A stretch of DNA of 64,000 nucleotides from Sambucus nigra (taxonomy: Eukaryota; Streptophyta; Magnoliopsida; Dipsacales; Adoxaceae): the NCBI GenBank assembly GCA_949130495.1, contig OX422214.1:255816187-255880186 (forward strand). Direction: 5' to 3'. Numbering within the stretch: position 1 is the first letter of the stretch; each line of letters opens with the position of its first letter. The notes below the pieces were generated by a model that made no database searches, was not told where the DNA came from, and saw nothing but the letters and a program-made list of their open reading frames with translations. This document shows, piece after piece, positions 24,300-34,410 of the stretch. The translations under genes and the position numbers were made by a program.

Positions 24300-25660
24300 G
24301 TGTTGATTTTTACTTGAAGATCATTTGATCTATGCTGAATTAGGCAATTGAACTTTATTGAAGAGGCAATGAAGGGAATCGGAGGACTCAAATTTGTCTT
24401 CTTTTCCAAACTCGATGAGCTCAATATAGTATAGATTCAAGTGAGTAAAATATATAGTGTGCTTCAGGCGAGTCTTTGACCACATAATAATTGAGCAAGT
24501 TTCGTCTTATTACAAACAAATGGGAGATTTCCAATCATTGTAATAGGTCTAAGAACATTGCAGCAGGTCCACCACCCCCGGTCGACCGACCCTGACCCCC
24601 GGTCCACCGGTCATATGAGTTTTTGCCTATGATGAAAGTAGTGGGTCTGATTTCTCACCATCGTTCGACCGGACACCATCCACGGCCGATCAGGCCTTTT
24701 GTTTTATGACTACGATGTAGACAGTTGCTCATCTCTTACCAGAGGTTGACCGACCACCACCCCCGGTCAAACGGTCCTCTATTTTGGCCAGCGATAGCTG
24801 TTACATTATTTTCTTTTTCGTTTTGATTTTTTTATTTGTAACTTACTATATAAAGGGAGACTTTGTTTATTTGGAAATATATATCTTATTTTCTATCTTT
24901 TTTAGTTTAGAACCTAGGGTTAGAGAACTTTGGGTTTTTTGTGTGGAGTAACCCCTCTCCTCCATTTTCTTTGAGGTTTTCACCCATTAATGTAAGAGCT
25001 TTGCTATTCAACTTCTTCTTTGCTCGTTTTGTGCTTTAATTCCATTTTGTATTTATTTTCCCTGCCTAGATCAATTGTTATAGTTAATTTAATTCTTGTT
25101 TGCTTTAATTAATTAGTTCTTTTAATTTTTATATTTCATTATGTTTAGTGGCTAACTTAAAGTAGGTTATGTTTGATTGACCTCACCTAGGGTTGATTTA
25201 ATTTCTTTGCTTTGGTGATGGTTTTTATTCATTTAATTCGATTGGGTTGGCCTTATTATTACTCCTAGGAGATTTAACGGGGTATATCGTGTATGCTACG
25301 TATTTACAACCTTGCGTGTGTAATTTCTGGGGTATTTATTGATGCCAAAATCATATTAGGCTTATATGACGATTTACGGGGTGACAACTCGAGATTTAAT
25401 TAATTGTTGAAATGAGACTCAATCTTACTAAATTTATAGAGCCATGTAACCATTTATACTAATTAACTGGAGATGAGGGATATCTGTTTCAACCTATAGT
25501 TTTTATTCCTTTTGTTAATCTAGTTTAAATACACATGCCTAAATTATCTTTTCCTTTTTGTTAACAATTACCTTTTATAGTTTTATTCCTAAAGTATTGA
25601 ACCAGTCAAATGTTAGCAATATTTCTTCATGGAATTTGACATCTCGAGCCTTCTTTAGGG
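24300..25660 (+). repeat. LTR-like promoter and leader region with palindromes
   Basis: A cluster of short palindromes (24580-24775) is followed by a TATA box, tatataaag, at about 24846. A long T-rich leader then leads to an open frame at 25666. This is the plan of an LTR plus leader, but no second copy is present to define the ends and I found no convincing primer-binding site. A gypsy origin is my guess. Confidence 0.4.
24580..24775. repeat. Palindrome cluster (GGTCGACC type)
   Basis: cggtcgaccg at 24580-24589 is a perfect palindrome. Related half-decayed copies follow: cggtccaccg (24600), gttcgaccgg (24663), ggttgaccgacc (24744) and cggtcaaacgg (24764). A TATA box lies about 70 bases downstream. 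Confidence 0.75.
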
Positions 25661-25665
25661 TAAGC

Positions 25666-26118
25666 ATGTCTTATTATAATGCTTTCGGTAATCGTAATGC
25701 TAATTCTCAAAATCCCCCTACCCCTATGACTTTTGGTCAATACTCACAAGATCAAAAAATTGCAAATTCTAAAATGTCTTCTCGTGAGTATAACGAAAGT
25801 CAAATTATGGGTTATGGAAATTTTGGGAATGATCATTCTGATGTTGGGCCGCAAAATCCTTATACTAAGAATGTTGAAACTAAATGCATTAGCTTTCAAA
25901 ATCCTTAAAATTATGATTTTTATTGCAGTTCTGGCGATAGTTTTCAAACTTCTCATTTGCAGGAATTCGCGTCTCGACCTATGACTTTTGGTGAGGGTTT
26001 GCGCATTCTTGAAGATGAGAAATCTGAAAACCATTATCAGGAAAAAAAACGTTGTTGGGAACATGAGTTGGATTTAGGGCCAAACAAGGGTATTTCGAGA
26101 TTTCTAAACGATGGATGA
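25666..26118 (+). pseudogene. Unrecognised 151-codon frame with one stop
   Basis: From ATG at 25666 a frame runs to TGA at 26116-26118 with a single internal TAA (25906). It is rich in Asn, Gln and Tyr and repeats the words QNP (three times) and PMTFG (twice). The C-terminal half is charged (KRCWEHELDLG). No catalytic motif or zinc knuckle is present. Its position after an LTR-like leader suggests the N-terminal gag region of a retroelement, cut off at the junction near 26119. I do not recognise the family. Confidence 0.4.
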
Positions 26119-26511
26119 TAGACAATTCATGTCATAAAAATAAATTATTGAACTGCATAGAAAAGTTTAAAATGATTTGTTTCTAAACAAAATTCAAAAG
26201 AGGTACGATTTTGATAAACTTTCCACCCCTAAAGAAAAGAGAACATCGTCCTCGATGTTTAAAACTATATATAAAAATGGAAAGAACGAGGTAGGAAATA
26301 TATTACCATAATGAACTGCTAAGGAAAATATACCTTATGATTGAAGAAGACGTGGAACCTGAAGAATAGATGAAAAAAAGATAGGTACAAGTCTATAAAA
26401 CATGTTAAAATCACTGGGGGAGGGGTAGAACACCACCCCAAATAGGATAAGACTCCTACTCAAAAACAGGATACGACGGTATGCCTTCCGGTAGTGCTAA
26501 GTTTAACGTCT

Positions 26512-27804
26512 TCAACCATACGATGCAGTGGAAGAGTCAAACGAGGCATTAAGATCCGAGAAATATGAATCAACATCAAAATCATACTCAAAGTTAGCCA
26601 TACTTATTTGGGAAGTATCCATATCCAGAGATGTGGGAACCATCTCGGATTCAATCTCAGGATATTGGTGAGCACTCGTAACCGGAGATATCCTATAATG
26701 AAGTGGTGCATTCGGGAGACACACAATGGGCTCAATAGGTGTAGATTCGGTCATATTTTTTTATTAGAAAGGATGAGGAATATGAACCTCAATGGTTGGT
26801 TCTTCAGGATAAGACAGGGTTTAATCAGTCTCACAATTTTTGGATAAGTCAACACAATTGTCAACTTGGGGATCGGACCAGGGGGTGGTATCAACTTTGA
26901 CATTCTCGGGATGATATGGTTATCCACACTAGAAATTCAGATCACAAGATGATTCATCATCACTCCACATAGGTGAAATAATGGGTTGACTTGGGGTGAA
27001 ATTCGACTCTCCCATACACTCAAATTTATTTAACCTTTGTTCAAGTCGTTGAAGGGATTGATATTGGTAGTGAGCGGCTTGCTCTTGTTCAAGGATGAAT
27101 TTTTGTAAGAGGCTTTCGAGAGCGGAAATGCAGGGTGGTGGTGAAGTGTTGACGGGTGGTGATGGTGGCTGAGGTGGACACGACTCGCTATTGACACTAG
27201 GATGCGGAGAATACTCATATGAAATGTTAGTAATATGGATAAGTTCGTCATACACGAGATAGGCATCTCTGTGAGAGATAAAAGGTTGATAATCATGGAG
27301 AGAGTAGTGAGGGAACTGATAGGGATGAGGTGGTCTAGATAGCCATGATGACTGTTGAAAACTGTGAGGATCCATAACATGGGGTTGTCATTCAGATGTA
27401 ATAGGAGGGTGATCAAGCCTCCATGAATAACTTGGGTGCTCATACCCCTCGACATTGTATATGTCATGATAATAAGCCAAGATTGGTTTCGAAACAACGT
27501 CATACGGATACACGTGGGATATGGTTGGTTCAGATGGATAAGGAAGGTATGGACATTCATGGAACAAGTGATCGACTTGAAAGTAATAGGTGCACGATGA
27601 AGCATTGGGCGCATTAACACTCAACACCGGATATGATGGAGTATGAGATGAGTGTATGGATGACGCAATAGAATCAACGGTATGTGTGAGAGAGTTAAAG
27701 ACACTATGTAAAGTATGGAGGGTCGACTTGGGCTCAACTTCAAACATGCTTCGAGATGATGGAAAGTAACCAAAGTAGTCCCGTAAAGGACGTTCTTCGG
27801 CCAT
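26512..27804 (-). pseudogene. Gag-like protein of the non-autonomous gypsy element
   Basis: One frame runs from MAEERPLRDYF at 27804 to the stop near 26512, about 431 codons broken by about five stops. Near residue 75-95, CTYYFQVDHLFHEC fits a CX2CX4HX4C zinc knuckle with the second cysteine changed to tyrosine. Further on, LQKFILEQEQ...YQSLQRLEQRLNKF is a Gln/Leu-rich helix like the coiled-coil segment that follows the knuckle in Athila gag proteins. The rest is Pro-, Ser- and His-rich. No enzyme domain follows. Confidence 0.6.
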
Positions 27805-29030
27805 GACGAGAGTAATATTTTTGGAGTTTCAAATATATTTTAGATGAAAAGAAAATCTTTTTGTGCTTTTGAATTATAAAAAAGGAAAATCTTTTTGGCA
27901 TTTTGAATATTGAAAAATAAAGATAATATTTTTGAGATTTTTTGGAAAATATTTTGAAACAGAAGGAAAATATTTTAGGGGATTTTTGGAAAAGGGATAA
28001 AATGGACTCTCGTTGAAACTTAAAAGGAGGCAACATAAAACCGACTACCAAAAGAGTTGAATTATACACGAACAAGCAAAGGGAAAATCCTAACTAGCAT
28101 GTTGCCAATTTTTATCTTCAATTAAGTGATGGGATAGTCAAATTTTAATGAATCCACGAGCGAGAAAAATACGGAATCTTATACATCGCATTTGAAAACA
28201 AAATTTGCTCCTACTTTCTTCCCGAGAGAACAAGAGGCTTACTAGTTAAGGCTCATCACACTAGCTACTATAATGATCGATCATACAGTACCACGCTGGG
28301 GAAAGCACAAACCCATTTTACTGGGCGGCCTCACTTAAAACAAATTTCCCTAGACAATTGTCTTAAGAAAGTCAATTGAAGAATGGCAGTGGTGGAAAGG
28401 ACTCACTAGAGTATCCTACGGGTGTCTCGTTCCAAAAGGTTCCCAATGAACACCGAATCCAACTTGACTTGCTAGTTGATTGATTTTAATTAAGTGATAG
28501 CACGGGTAACAAGCAAATGGGATAAAGTGATTGAATGGGTGATGAAATCCCAACTCGTCTCAATGATCGGGTGTAGATTTTCAGTTCTTTAATTCATCAA
28601 ACCATTTAAATTAAATGTGATGCGATAATAAAAATCACATAGGAGAAAATAATTACATAAAAAATCGGCTCTCTTGCAGGAGATTCACGTGTAATAAAGA
28701 AAATGTACCTCCCACGTCTTTTACACACGTGGGGTGAAGACCAAGTTAAGTTGACTGGGGGAGTTCGCCTAACTCCAGTCATCCCCGCGAGTCCTGCGAA
28801 CCCCAAAATAGAGAGGATTTTAAATTCACTTTGAGGGTGCTCTATCTCTATTTTGTCCCGTTTCCATTTTCGCTTTCTTTTTGTTTCATTATTACAAATA
28901 AAATGGTGCAAAAATTGCACCCAAATAAATACCACACCCCAATAATTCTAATACAACCGGTCTAATGAATAAAAGTAACAACTACAAAAATGAAATACTT
29001 GTCTTCAATTTGGCTCCAACGTCAAGAAAG
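27805..29030 (-). other. Leader of the gag-only gypsy element
   Basis: Untranslated-looking sequence between the primer-binding site and the gag start. No domain found in either strand. Confidence 0.45.
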
Positions 29031-29044
29031 TGGCAACGGTGCCA
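29031..29044 (-). other. Degenerate tRNA-Asp-type primer-binding site
   Basis: The minus strand reads tggcaccgttgcca, matching the start of TGGCGCCGTTGCC used by Athila-type elements with one change. It follows a possible LTR end, ttatca, by two bases. Confidence 0.5.
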
Positions 29045-29047
29045 TTT

Positions 29048-29900
29048 GATAACTGGCTTTTTACGTATTTGTCGCTCTCTTCAAAAGTCAAGTCACAAAA
29101 CCCCTTGAATACCTACAAAACTTGTTAAATAACTTGTATTGTGGTAAGTATGGGTATCAATCCAACTTTCAAGGAGAAAACAATTAATGTGAATACTTGT
29201 AATTTTATTTTTTTTATTAAAACCTTTATATATATAAACAATTTCAAGGGATAATTAATTAATTAATGCTAAAAATCTCAAGTGACTAAATAACTTAAAA
29301 ACGACACGTAATCGAGTGTGATAAATGTGAGAAGGACAAGGGATGAGATACACCGTGTGACTGATTATTTTTATTTCGTAATTTATTTATTTGAAATATT
29401 TCAATATAATATTAAATTCATATTCTAACTCTTGTTACAATTATAAATTGAATAATATCTTTTTCGGAAAACTAATTTAAAAATGACAAAACTCTAAAAA
29501 AATGGATTTATACTCTCTTTTAAAAAACCACCCGCCAATATCGATTTATTAAAAAAATGTATGAATCCTTGAATCGCAATTCTAAGTTAATATTCCAAAT
29601 TTAATACCGTAATTAGGAAAAACCTATCTCTAGGTCGATTCCAAAATTAAATGTTAAATTTAAAATGATTTAAATTACCCTCTCTCGAAGCATAAATTAA
29701 TTTGTAACAATTCAAAATTAATTTCTCTACAAATATAACTAGTCAAATAAATTAATTAATTAAAATGCACATCAAACACGTTTTCATCTCACTCTAAGTT
29801 ATATTTTATACATGATTCCTAAGATCTTTGAACAATATGATAATCACGTCAATAGACAAAGGAAAATAGTAATTTTATTTACCTCCCGGTGTGAGAATTT
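29048..29900. other. AT-rich region, probable LTR remnant
   Basis: No coding sequence seen. The stretch lies between the primer-binding site of the gag-only element and the copia 3' LTR, so part of it should be the 5' LTR of the gag-only element. The outer end could not be defined, and no target duplication was found. Confidence 0.35.
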
Positions 29901-30200
29901 GGCTACTCTCTCCTTGTCTATAAACCTTTAGGTAGTATTTTAATTGAGATGATTTCTAATGGATCAAATGCATTTATTTATAGGTGGAGAGAGGTCCAGA
30001 ATTCCAAAGGTCAATTAATATCAACCGTCCATCAAGGTTGAGATTAAGTGAAATTTTAACTCCTTTTTATTCTCTACTTTGTGTGGAATACGAACCATTT
30101 ATACAGGATATAACATATATTCTTTATTAAAAATGGATTAATAAAGACCACATTTTGGGGAAGAAAATAAACCAAAGGTTTATTTAATAATTTCCTTACA
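29900..30200 (-). repeat. 3' LTR start of the copia element, with TATA box
   Basis: From 30200 leftwards the minus strand (TGTAAGGAAATTATTAAATA) matches the 5' LTR start at 32323 for about 110 bases. It then departs into sequence the 5' LTR lacks. That sequence includes ctataaataaatg (29984-29972), a good TATA box, and a leader with a gggag/gtaaat possible splice donor near 29885. The LTR tail expected further left is not seen, so this LTR is truncated. Confidence 0.65.
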
Positions 30201-30211
30201 GTCTCCCACTT
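30201..30211 (-). other. Polypurine tract of the copia element
   Basis: The minus strand reads aagtgggagac immediately before the 3' LTR. This is the usual form of the plus-strand primer site in many plant copia elements. Confidence 0.75.
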
Positions 30212-30446
30212 GGTCCTTAGGTTAATCCATAAATGTTTTTAATTGAGGATCATAAGGTGCGCATGATATTCTAAATCCTTCAATCATTGGTTTTCATAAG
30301 TGCCTTAGTTAGTCCAAATATTCAATGGGAGTCATGGCGGTCGCATATAATTATGCAACATGATCCCTTCCATGTACTACATCATTGACAAGCTTCTTAA
30401 CTAGGCCATAATTAGGAGTTTACTTAATAGTCCCATAATGTCTTGT

Positions 30447-30590
30447 AAAAGATTCTATTATAATTTATCCAGCAATAATATGTGTACAAAATGGAAAATA
30501 TAATATAATATATGTAGAAGTTTTGTTAACAGCTCAACAAATGTCAAATACAAGCATAATAATTTGCAGAAAAGAAATAACTATGAACTA
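30447..30590 (-). repeat. Extra copy of the copia LTR tail inside the element
   Basis: About 140 bases match the distal half of the 5' LTR (32077-32220), including gcaaattattatg, tgtatttgacatttgttgag and tttgtacacatattatt. They sit between the end of pol and the polypurine tract, where no LTR belongs. Confidence 0.75.
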
Positions 30591-31020
30591 TCTTCAAGAC
30601 CTATGCTTTCAGTATGTCTCTGAAATGTCTTTGGAGGTAGTCCTTTTGTAAAAAATATTTGCAACCATGAGATTTGTGGTTGTGTGTTCAGTGACAACTT
30701 TTTCTCTTCTAACATCTTGTTCGGTGAGAGATATTTAAGATCCATGTGTTTGGATCCCTTAGATATCCTATAATGCTTGGAGAAAAATATTAATATGTCA
30801 TCAACATATAATACCAAAATATGAACTTACTCTCACTGATCTTGAGGTATATACATGCATCAATTATGTTTTCTTTGAAACCGAAGTTCTAAGTGGTTTC
30901 ATCAAACATTAGATACCATTGCCTCGAATATTGTTTCAATCCATATATTGATTTCTTAAGCCTTCAGGTTGACGCATATAGACTTCCTCTGGTAAGTCTC
31001 CATTAAGAAAGGCTTTGAAA
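30590..31020 (-). pseudogene. Copia RT and RNase H remnants, fused by deletion
   Basis: From 31020 leftwards, split frames give AFLNGDLPEEVYMRQPEG, then a GLKQ...RQWYLMFDET-like piece, then FGFKENIIDACIYLK and VLYVDDILIF. This is the palm of a copia reverse transcriptase with its YVDD box. Within the 78-codon block 30817-30581 the sequence then jumps to KGSKHMDLKY and FTKGLPPKTFQRHTESIGL, the last part of copia RNase H. Some hundreds of codons between RT and the RNase H end are missing. Confidence 0.82.
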
Positions 31021-31429
31021 CTTTAATTAACACATAATAAGATTTGAATATTTTACTATATGAAAATAAGATGCTCTTTTGGGTAGTCATCACAAATTTA
31101 ACTTAATACCATTAATGGTTGTAATATTCAACATGCATAATTGAGTGATGTATCTATTTAATTTTAATAAGGTATCTTTGGATATCCTTGTTTTACACAT
31201 GTAAAAGCACTACTTATTGTTTATTCAACATATGATTATAGTGTGCCTCTGGGAAACTAATTGATATATGTTAAATAAACAGATTTAAACATTATAATGG
31301 TAATAAAGGGCCAATTTGGAATGAGTAATAATAAGTATCACGTTGGTGATACCTAACCTTAATAATACAATTGCATTCATCAAACAACTTAATATGAATA
31401 CTAGTGTACATGCTATCATAGAATTCAAA

Positions 31430-31760
31430 AGGCCATAAAATTACATAATTGTGAAATTCTTGAATATCAAAAGGTGTACAATCTAGAATTTCATAAGTCT
31501 AGAATCCCCAAAGCTTAGAATTTTAAAAAAATCATAAATTTCGAGAATTTGAAAAGGCATAAATTCTACAATTCCAAAAGGTCATAAAATTTTGAAAATT
31601 TCAAAAAAATACATAATTTAAAGAATTCTAAAAGGCATGGTAGCATGAATTCCAAAAGTCATGGTAACATAAATTCTAATAGACTTAATAAGAGGAATTC
31701 TAATAGACATAATAGCAAGAATTCTAATAGACATAATTCTAAAAGACATGAATTCTAATA
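31430..31760. repeat. Degenerate short tandem repeats
   Basis: Words such as aattctaatagacat, aattccaaaaggtcat and aattctaaaaggcat recur about every 20-30 bases across 330 bases. It lies in the gag position of the copia element. No protein was recognised. Confidence 0.65.
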
Positions 31761-32062
31761 GGATACTAACTTAATAATTATGAAAAACATAAAACACAAA
31801 CGGTTTTAATTGTCATGATAAACAGAAAATAAATAAATATTGTTTCAACGAATTATGAAGAAACAAAAAACATAAATTATTTTAAAAATCATGAAAATAA
31901 CTGTTATAGTTTCAAAGAATTTGAAAGAAACATGATACTTAACTATGATAGTTTTCATGAAAATAGGAAAAAAATATAGTTTAAGATGAAACTGTTATTA
32001 TACAGCAATAAGCAACAACATCATTATCTATTTTAATGGAAAATCATATGTTCTTAACATCA

Positions 32063-32074
32063 TCTCTGATACCA
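32063..32074 (-). other. Primer-binding site of the copia element
   Basis: The minus strand reads tggtatcagaga, complementary to the 3' end of initiator Met-tRNA as in most plant copia elements, two bases after the LTR end. Confidence 0.85.
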
Positions 32075-32076
32075 CA

Positions 32077-32323
32077 TGTAAAAGTCGATTTTCTGTTATA
32101 ATTTATCCAATAATAATATGTGTACACAATGGAAAACAAAACATAATAGAGGTAGAAGTTTTATTAAGAGCTCAACAAATGTCAAATACAGGCATAATAA
32201 TTTGCAGAAAAGAAATAAAGAATAAAAAGGATATAACATATAGTCTTTATTAAAAACGGATTAATAATGACCACGTTTTGGGGAAGGAAATAAACCAAAG
32301 GTTTATTTAATAATTCCCCTACA
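32077..32323 (-). repeat. 5' LTR of the copia element (shortened)
   Basis: The minus strand starts TGTAGGGGAATTATT and ends CGACTTTTACA. It is only 247 bp and lacks the TATA-containing middle present after the same start at 30200. An internal deletion has therefore removed the promoter. Confidence 0.8.
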
Positions 32324-33259
32324 CTCACCCCTTGAACGGGGTGTTTAGCAAAACATTCTCATGTGTGCATAAACAACAGTCAATAAAATATTAACAATGA
32401 CATAAATTGAAACATAAGGGAAAGAAATACAATATGCAAAGTCTCCATGTCGTATTGAATTCTTGAAAGTGTATCCTAGGTTATTCTCACAAGTAGGCTC
32501 ACTTGATTATTATCAAATAAAAAAATTCTTTATAATATTCTAAACCAAAATTTTTTTTTTTTTGTAATTTTCTTACTTTTTTTTCTCTGTACAAAAATAG
32601 TACTGTAAATAATATATCGCCGGAGTTCTTCCCCTTTAAAAGTGAGTTTCACCTTCTTTATAATCCACGAGTTGATTTTTGGTTGAGAGATTTTTGGGAT
32701 TTCAATGGCTAAGTCAAAGGTTCTTCTAGACAGATTTGGAACACTCTTTATAATCCACGGTGTGTGTGTGTAATTTGCACCTGAGAAATATGAAAACTAT
32801 TTAATTATTTATAACTCAAAATAAAAATATAAAATCAATAAAACTAATAAATGTACTAAATTAAAAGAATTAAATTCCTAACCTATAACTAATAAAAGAC
32901 TCGATTAATATAAAATAAAAACTAAACTCATAAAATAAAATAAAATATATTAAAAATAAATAAAATAAAATAAGTAATAGTCTAATAAAACGCACACCTA
33001 TTATATTTACAAAAAAATATAAAAAACACTCAACGTACAATAACGGACCCTAATATTTATAGCTATACATACAGAAATAAAATATAAAATTATAAAAAAA
33101 TTATACACGGCTCAAATAAAAATAAAAAAAAATATAAAAGTACAAACTAAAGACACACGAGGCTCAAGTGGTGGCTTGAGCTCGGTTTAGGCTTAGGTTT
33201 GGTACATATAAGGGTTTAGGGCATCGAAATTGATCTGGGCACAATAAAAAAGGAACTTC
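32324..33259. other. AT-rich spacer, no gene seen
   Basis: Mostly A-rich sequence with aataaaataa-type runs (about 32815-33130). No coding domain, LTR or inverted repeat was identified. Confidence 0.5.
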
Positions 33260-34300
33260 TGTAAGGACATATTTTCCATAGTCCCTAGTATACATTGAGT
33301 ATGTCGTATCCCGTTACAACCGTAAAAGTAATTCAAGTTCACACGCTCAAGAAGACGGATCTGAATATCAAGCATCTTCAACATCTATGGGACATGAGGT
33401 ATATTTTGGCATGGATTTAGTTTTGTGTTACTTAGATTTTTTACTAAGTATTGGGATACGTTTCTAAATTATTATTTTTTTAATCAAAAAGAGGCATTTG
33501 CAAACTTAAAAATATTTTCTGAGTTTTCTTTAGGCAAAGTTTTAAAAGTCATTTAGGTCGTTCAAACCACATTGAGATGTTGTTTTAACCACATGTGCAT
33601 GTCTTTCTAATGACATTGACATGTCGTTCGAAAGGTCATTTAAAGCCCAGGTTCTCATATGGATCAAATGAGGGTGTACTATCATTGTGATGTCGTTCTA
33701 ACGACGTTTTGTCGCCTCAAATTTTTTGTTAGCCTATAAAAACATGTTTCGTGAAGCTTTCCTATTAAGACTTTTCATTTACGCAAACTACAAAACAACT
33801 TCAAAATAGTCTTCACTCTTTAGGGCTAAAAACCTTTTTGATTCACATAAATCAATCCCAATTACTTTTGTGAATCTTGTTTGGAACCCAAACACTTCTG
33901 TAATGAAGTTATTCTTATGGAGAACTTTCTTCACTGTTGATATTGGGGATACTCGAGGGTATTCACTGCTGAAGGAGGAGAACTGCGGTTCTTGTGATTC
34001 TCGAGGGAATCATTGTTGACTGAAGGTTGTGGTCTTTATGGGTTGTAGCGAGAATTCATTGTAGTATTTCACTTGTAAGTTTGTAAGTTGCGATTTTTAA
34101 ATTATTACTGAAATAAAGGTTTTTCCCTGCGGGGATTTTCCCTAAATTTTTCATGCTTGTTGATTTAATGCTTTCAATCACCTAGCTGCATGTTTAGGGT
34201 TTAATTAAAATTGGTTTGAAGATTGACTCTAATTAAATAAGTTTAATCCATTAAAAATTTGTGCACTCTCTAATTGATATCGCACACATCCCCTTTTACA
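33260..34300 (+). repeat. 5' LTR of the SIRE-like element
   Basis: A 1041-bp LTR from TGTAAGGACAT to CCCTTTTACA, aligned along its length with 38043-39069. It has a TATA box, cctataaaaac, at about 33733-33743. Just upstream (about 33557-33720) lie repeated GTCGTTC half-palindromes. Leader sequence with a ctgcggggattttcc block lies near 34127. Confidence 0.88.
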
Positions 34301-34302
34301 AA

Positions 34303-34318
34303 TTGCTATCAGAACGGG
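34303..34318 (+). other. Primer-binding site of the SIRE-like element
   Basis: ttgctatcagaacggg follows the LTR by two bases. It is a variant of TGGTATCAGAGC (initiator Met-tRNA). Confidence 0.7.
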
Positions 34319-34410
34319 TTTCACCAAATTATCGTGAGATCATTTTTTGAAAAAAAATTATAATATCAATCATTTTGAAAATTTGATTTTGAAAAATCAC
34401 AATTTTTCTA

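Larger units (their letters stand above)
26119..29047 (-). mobile_element. Gag-only (non-autonomous) gypsy relative
   Basis: On the minus strand a tRNA-Asp-like primer-binding site (29044-29031) is followed by a 1.2-kb leader and a single 431-codon gag-like frame (27804-26512). The tail carries catcgaggacgatgttc and then a ggggtgg tract near 26255-26225, which resembles the region before the polypurine tract of Athila-type elements. There is no protease, RT or integrase. The 3' LTR is missing at the 26119 junction. I infer a non-autonomous Athila-like element dependent on others for replication. Confidence 0.55.
29900..32323 (-). mobile_element. Rearranged Ty1/copia element
   Basis: Read on the minus strand: a 247-bp 5' LTR (32323-32077), a primer-binding site, unrecognisable gag sequence, a short RT piece, the last part of RNase H, a polypurine tract (30211-30201) and the start of the 3' LTR from 30200. 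Most of pol is deleted. A second copy of the LTR tail lies inside, at 30447-30590, just after the pol end. The 5' LTR lacks a middle section that the 3' LTR has. The element is a deletion derivative. Confidence 0.75.

Noticed and set aside
25733..26064. Overlapping frames on both strands over 25733-26064
   Set aside because: They are shadows of the 25666-26118 frame with less natural composition.
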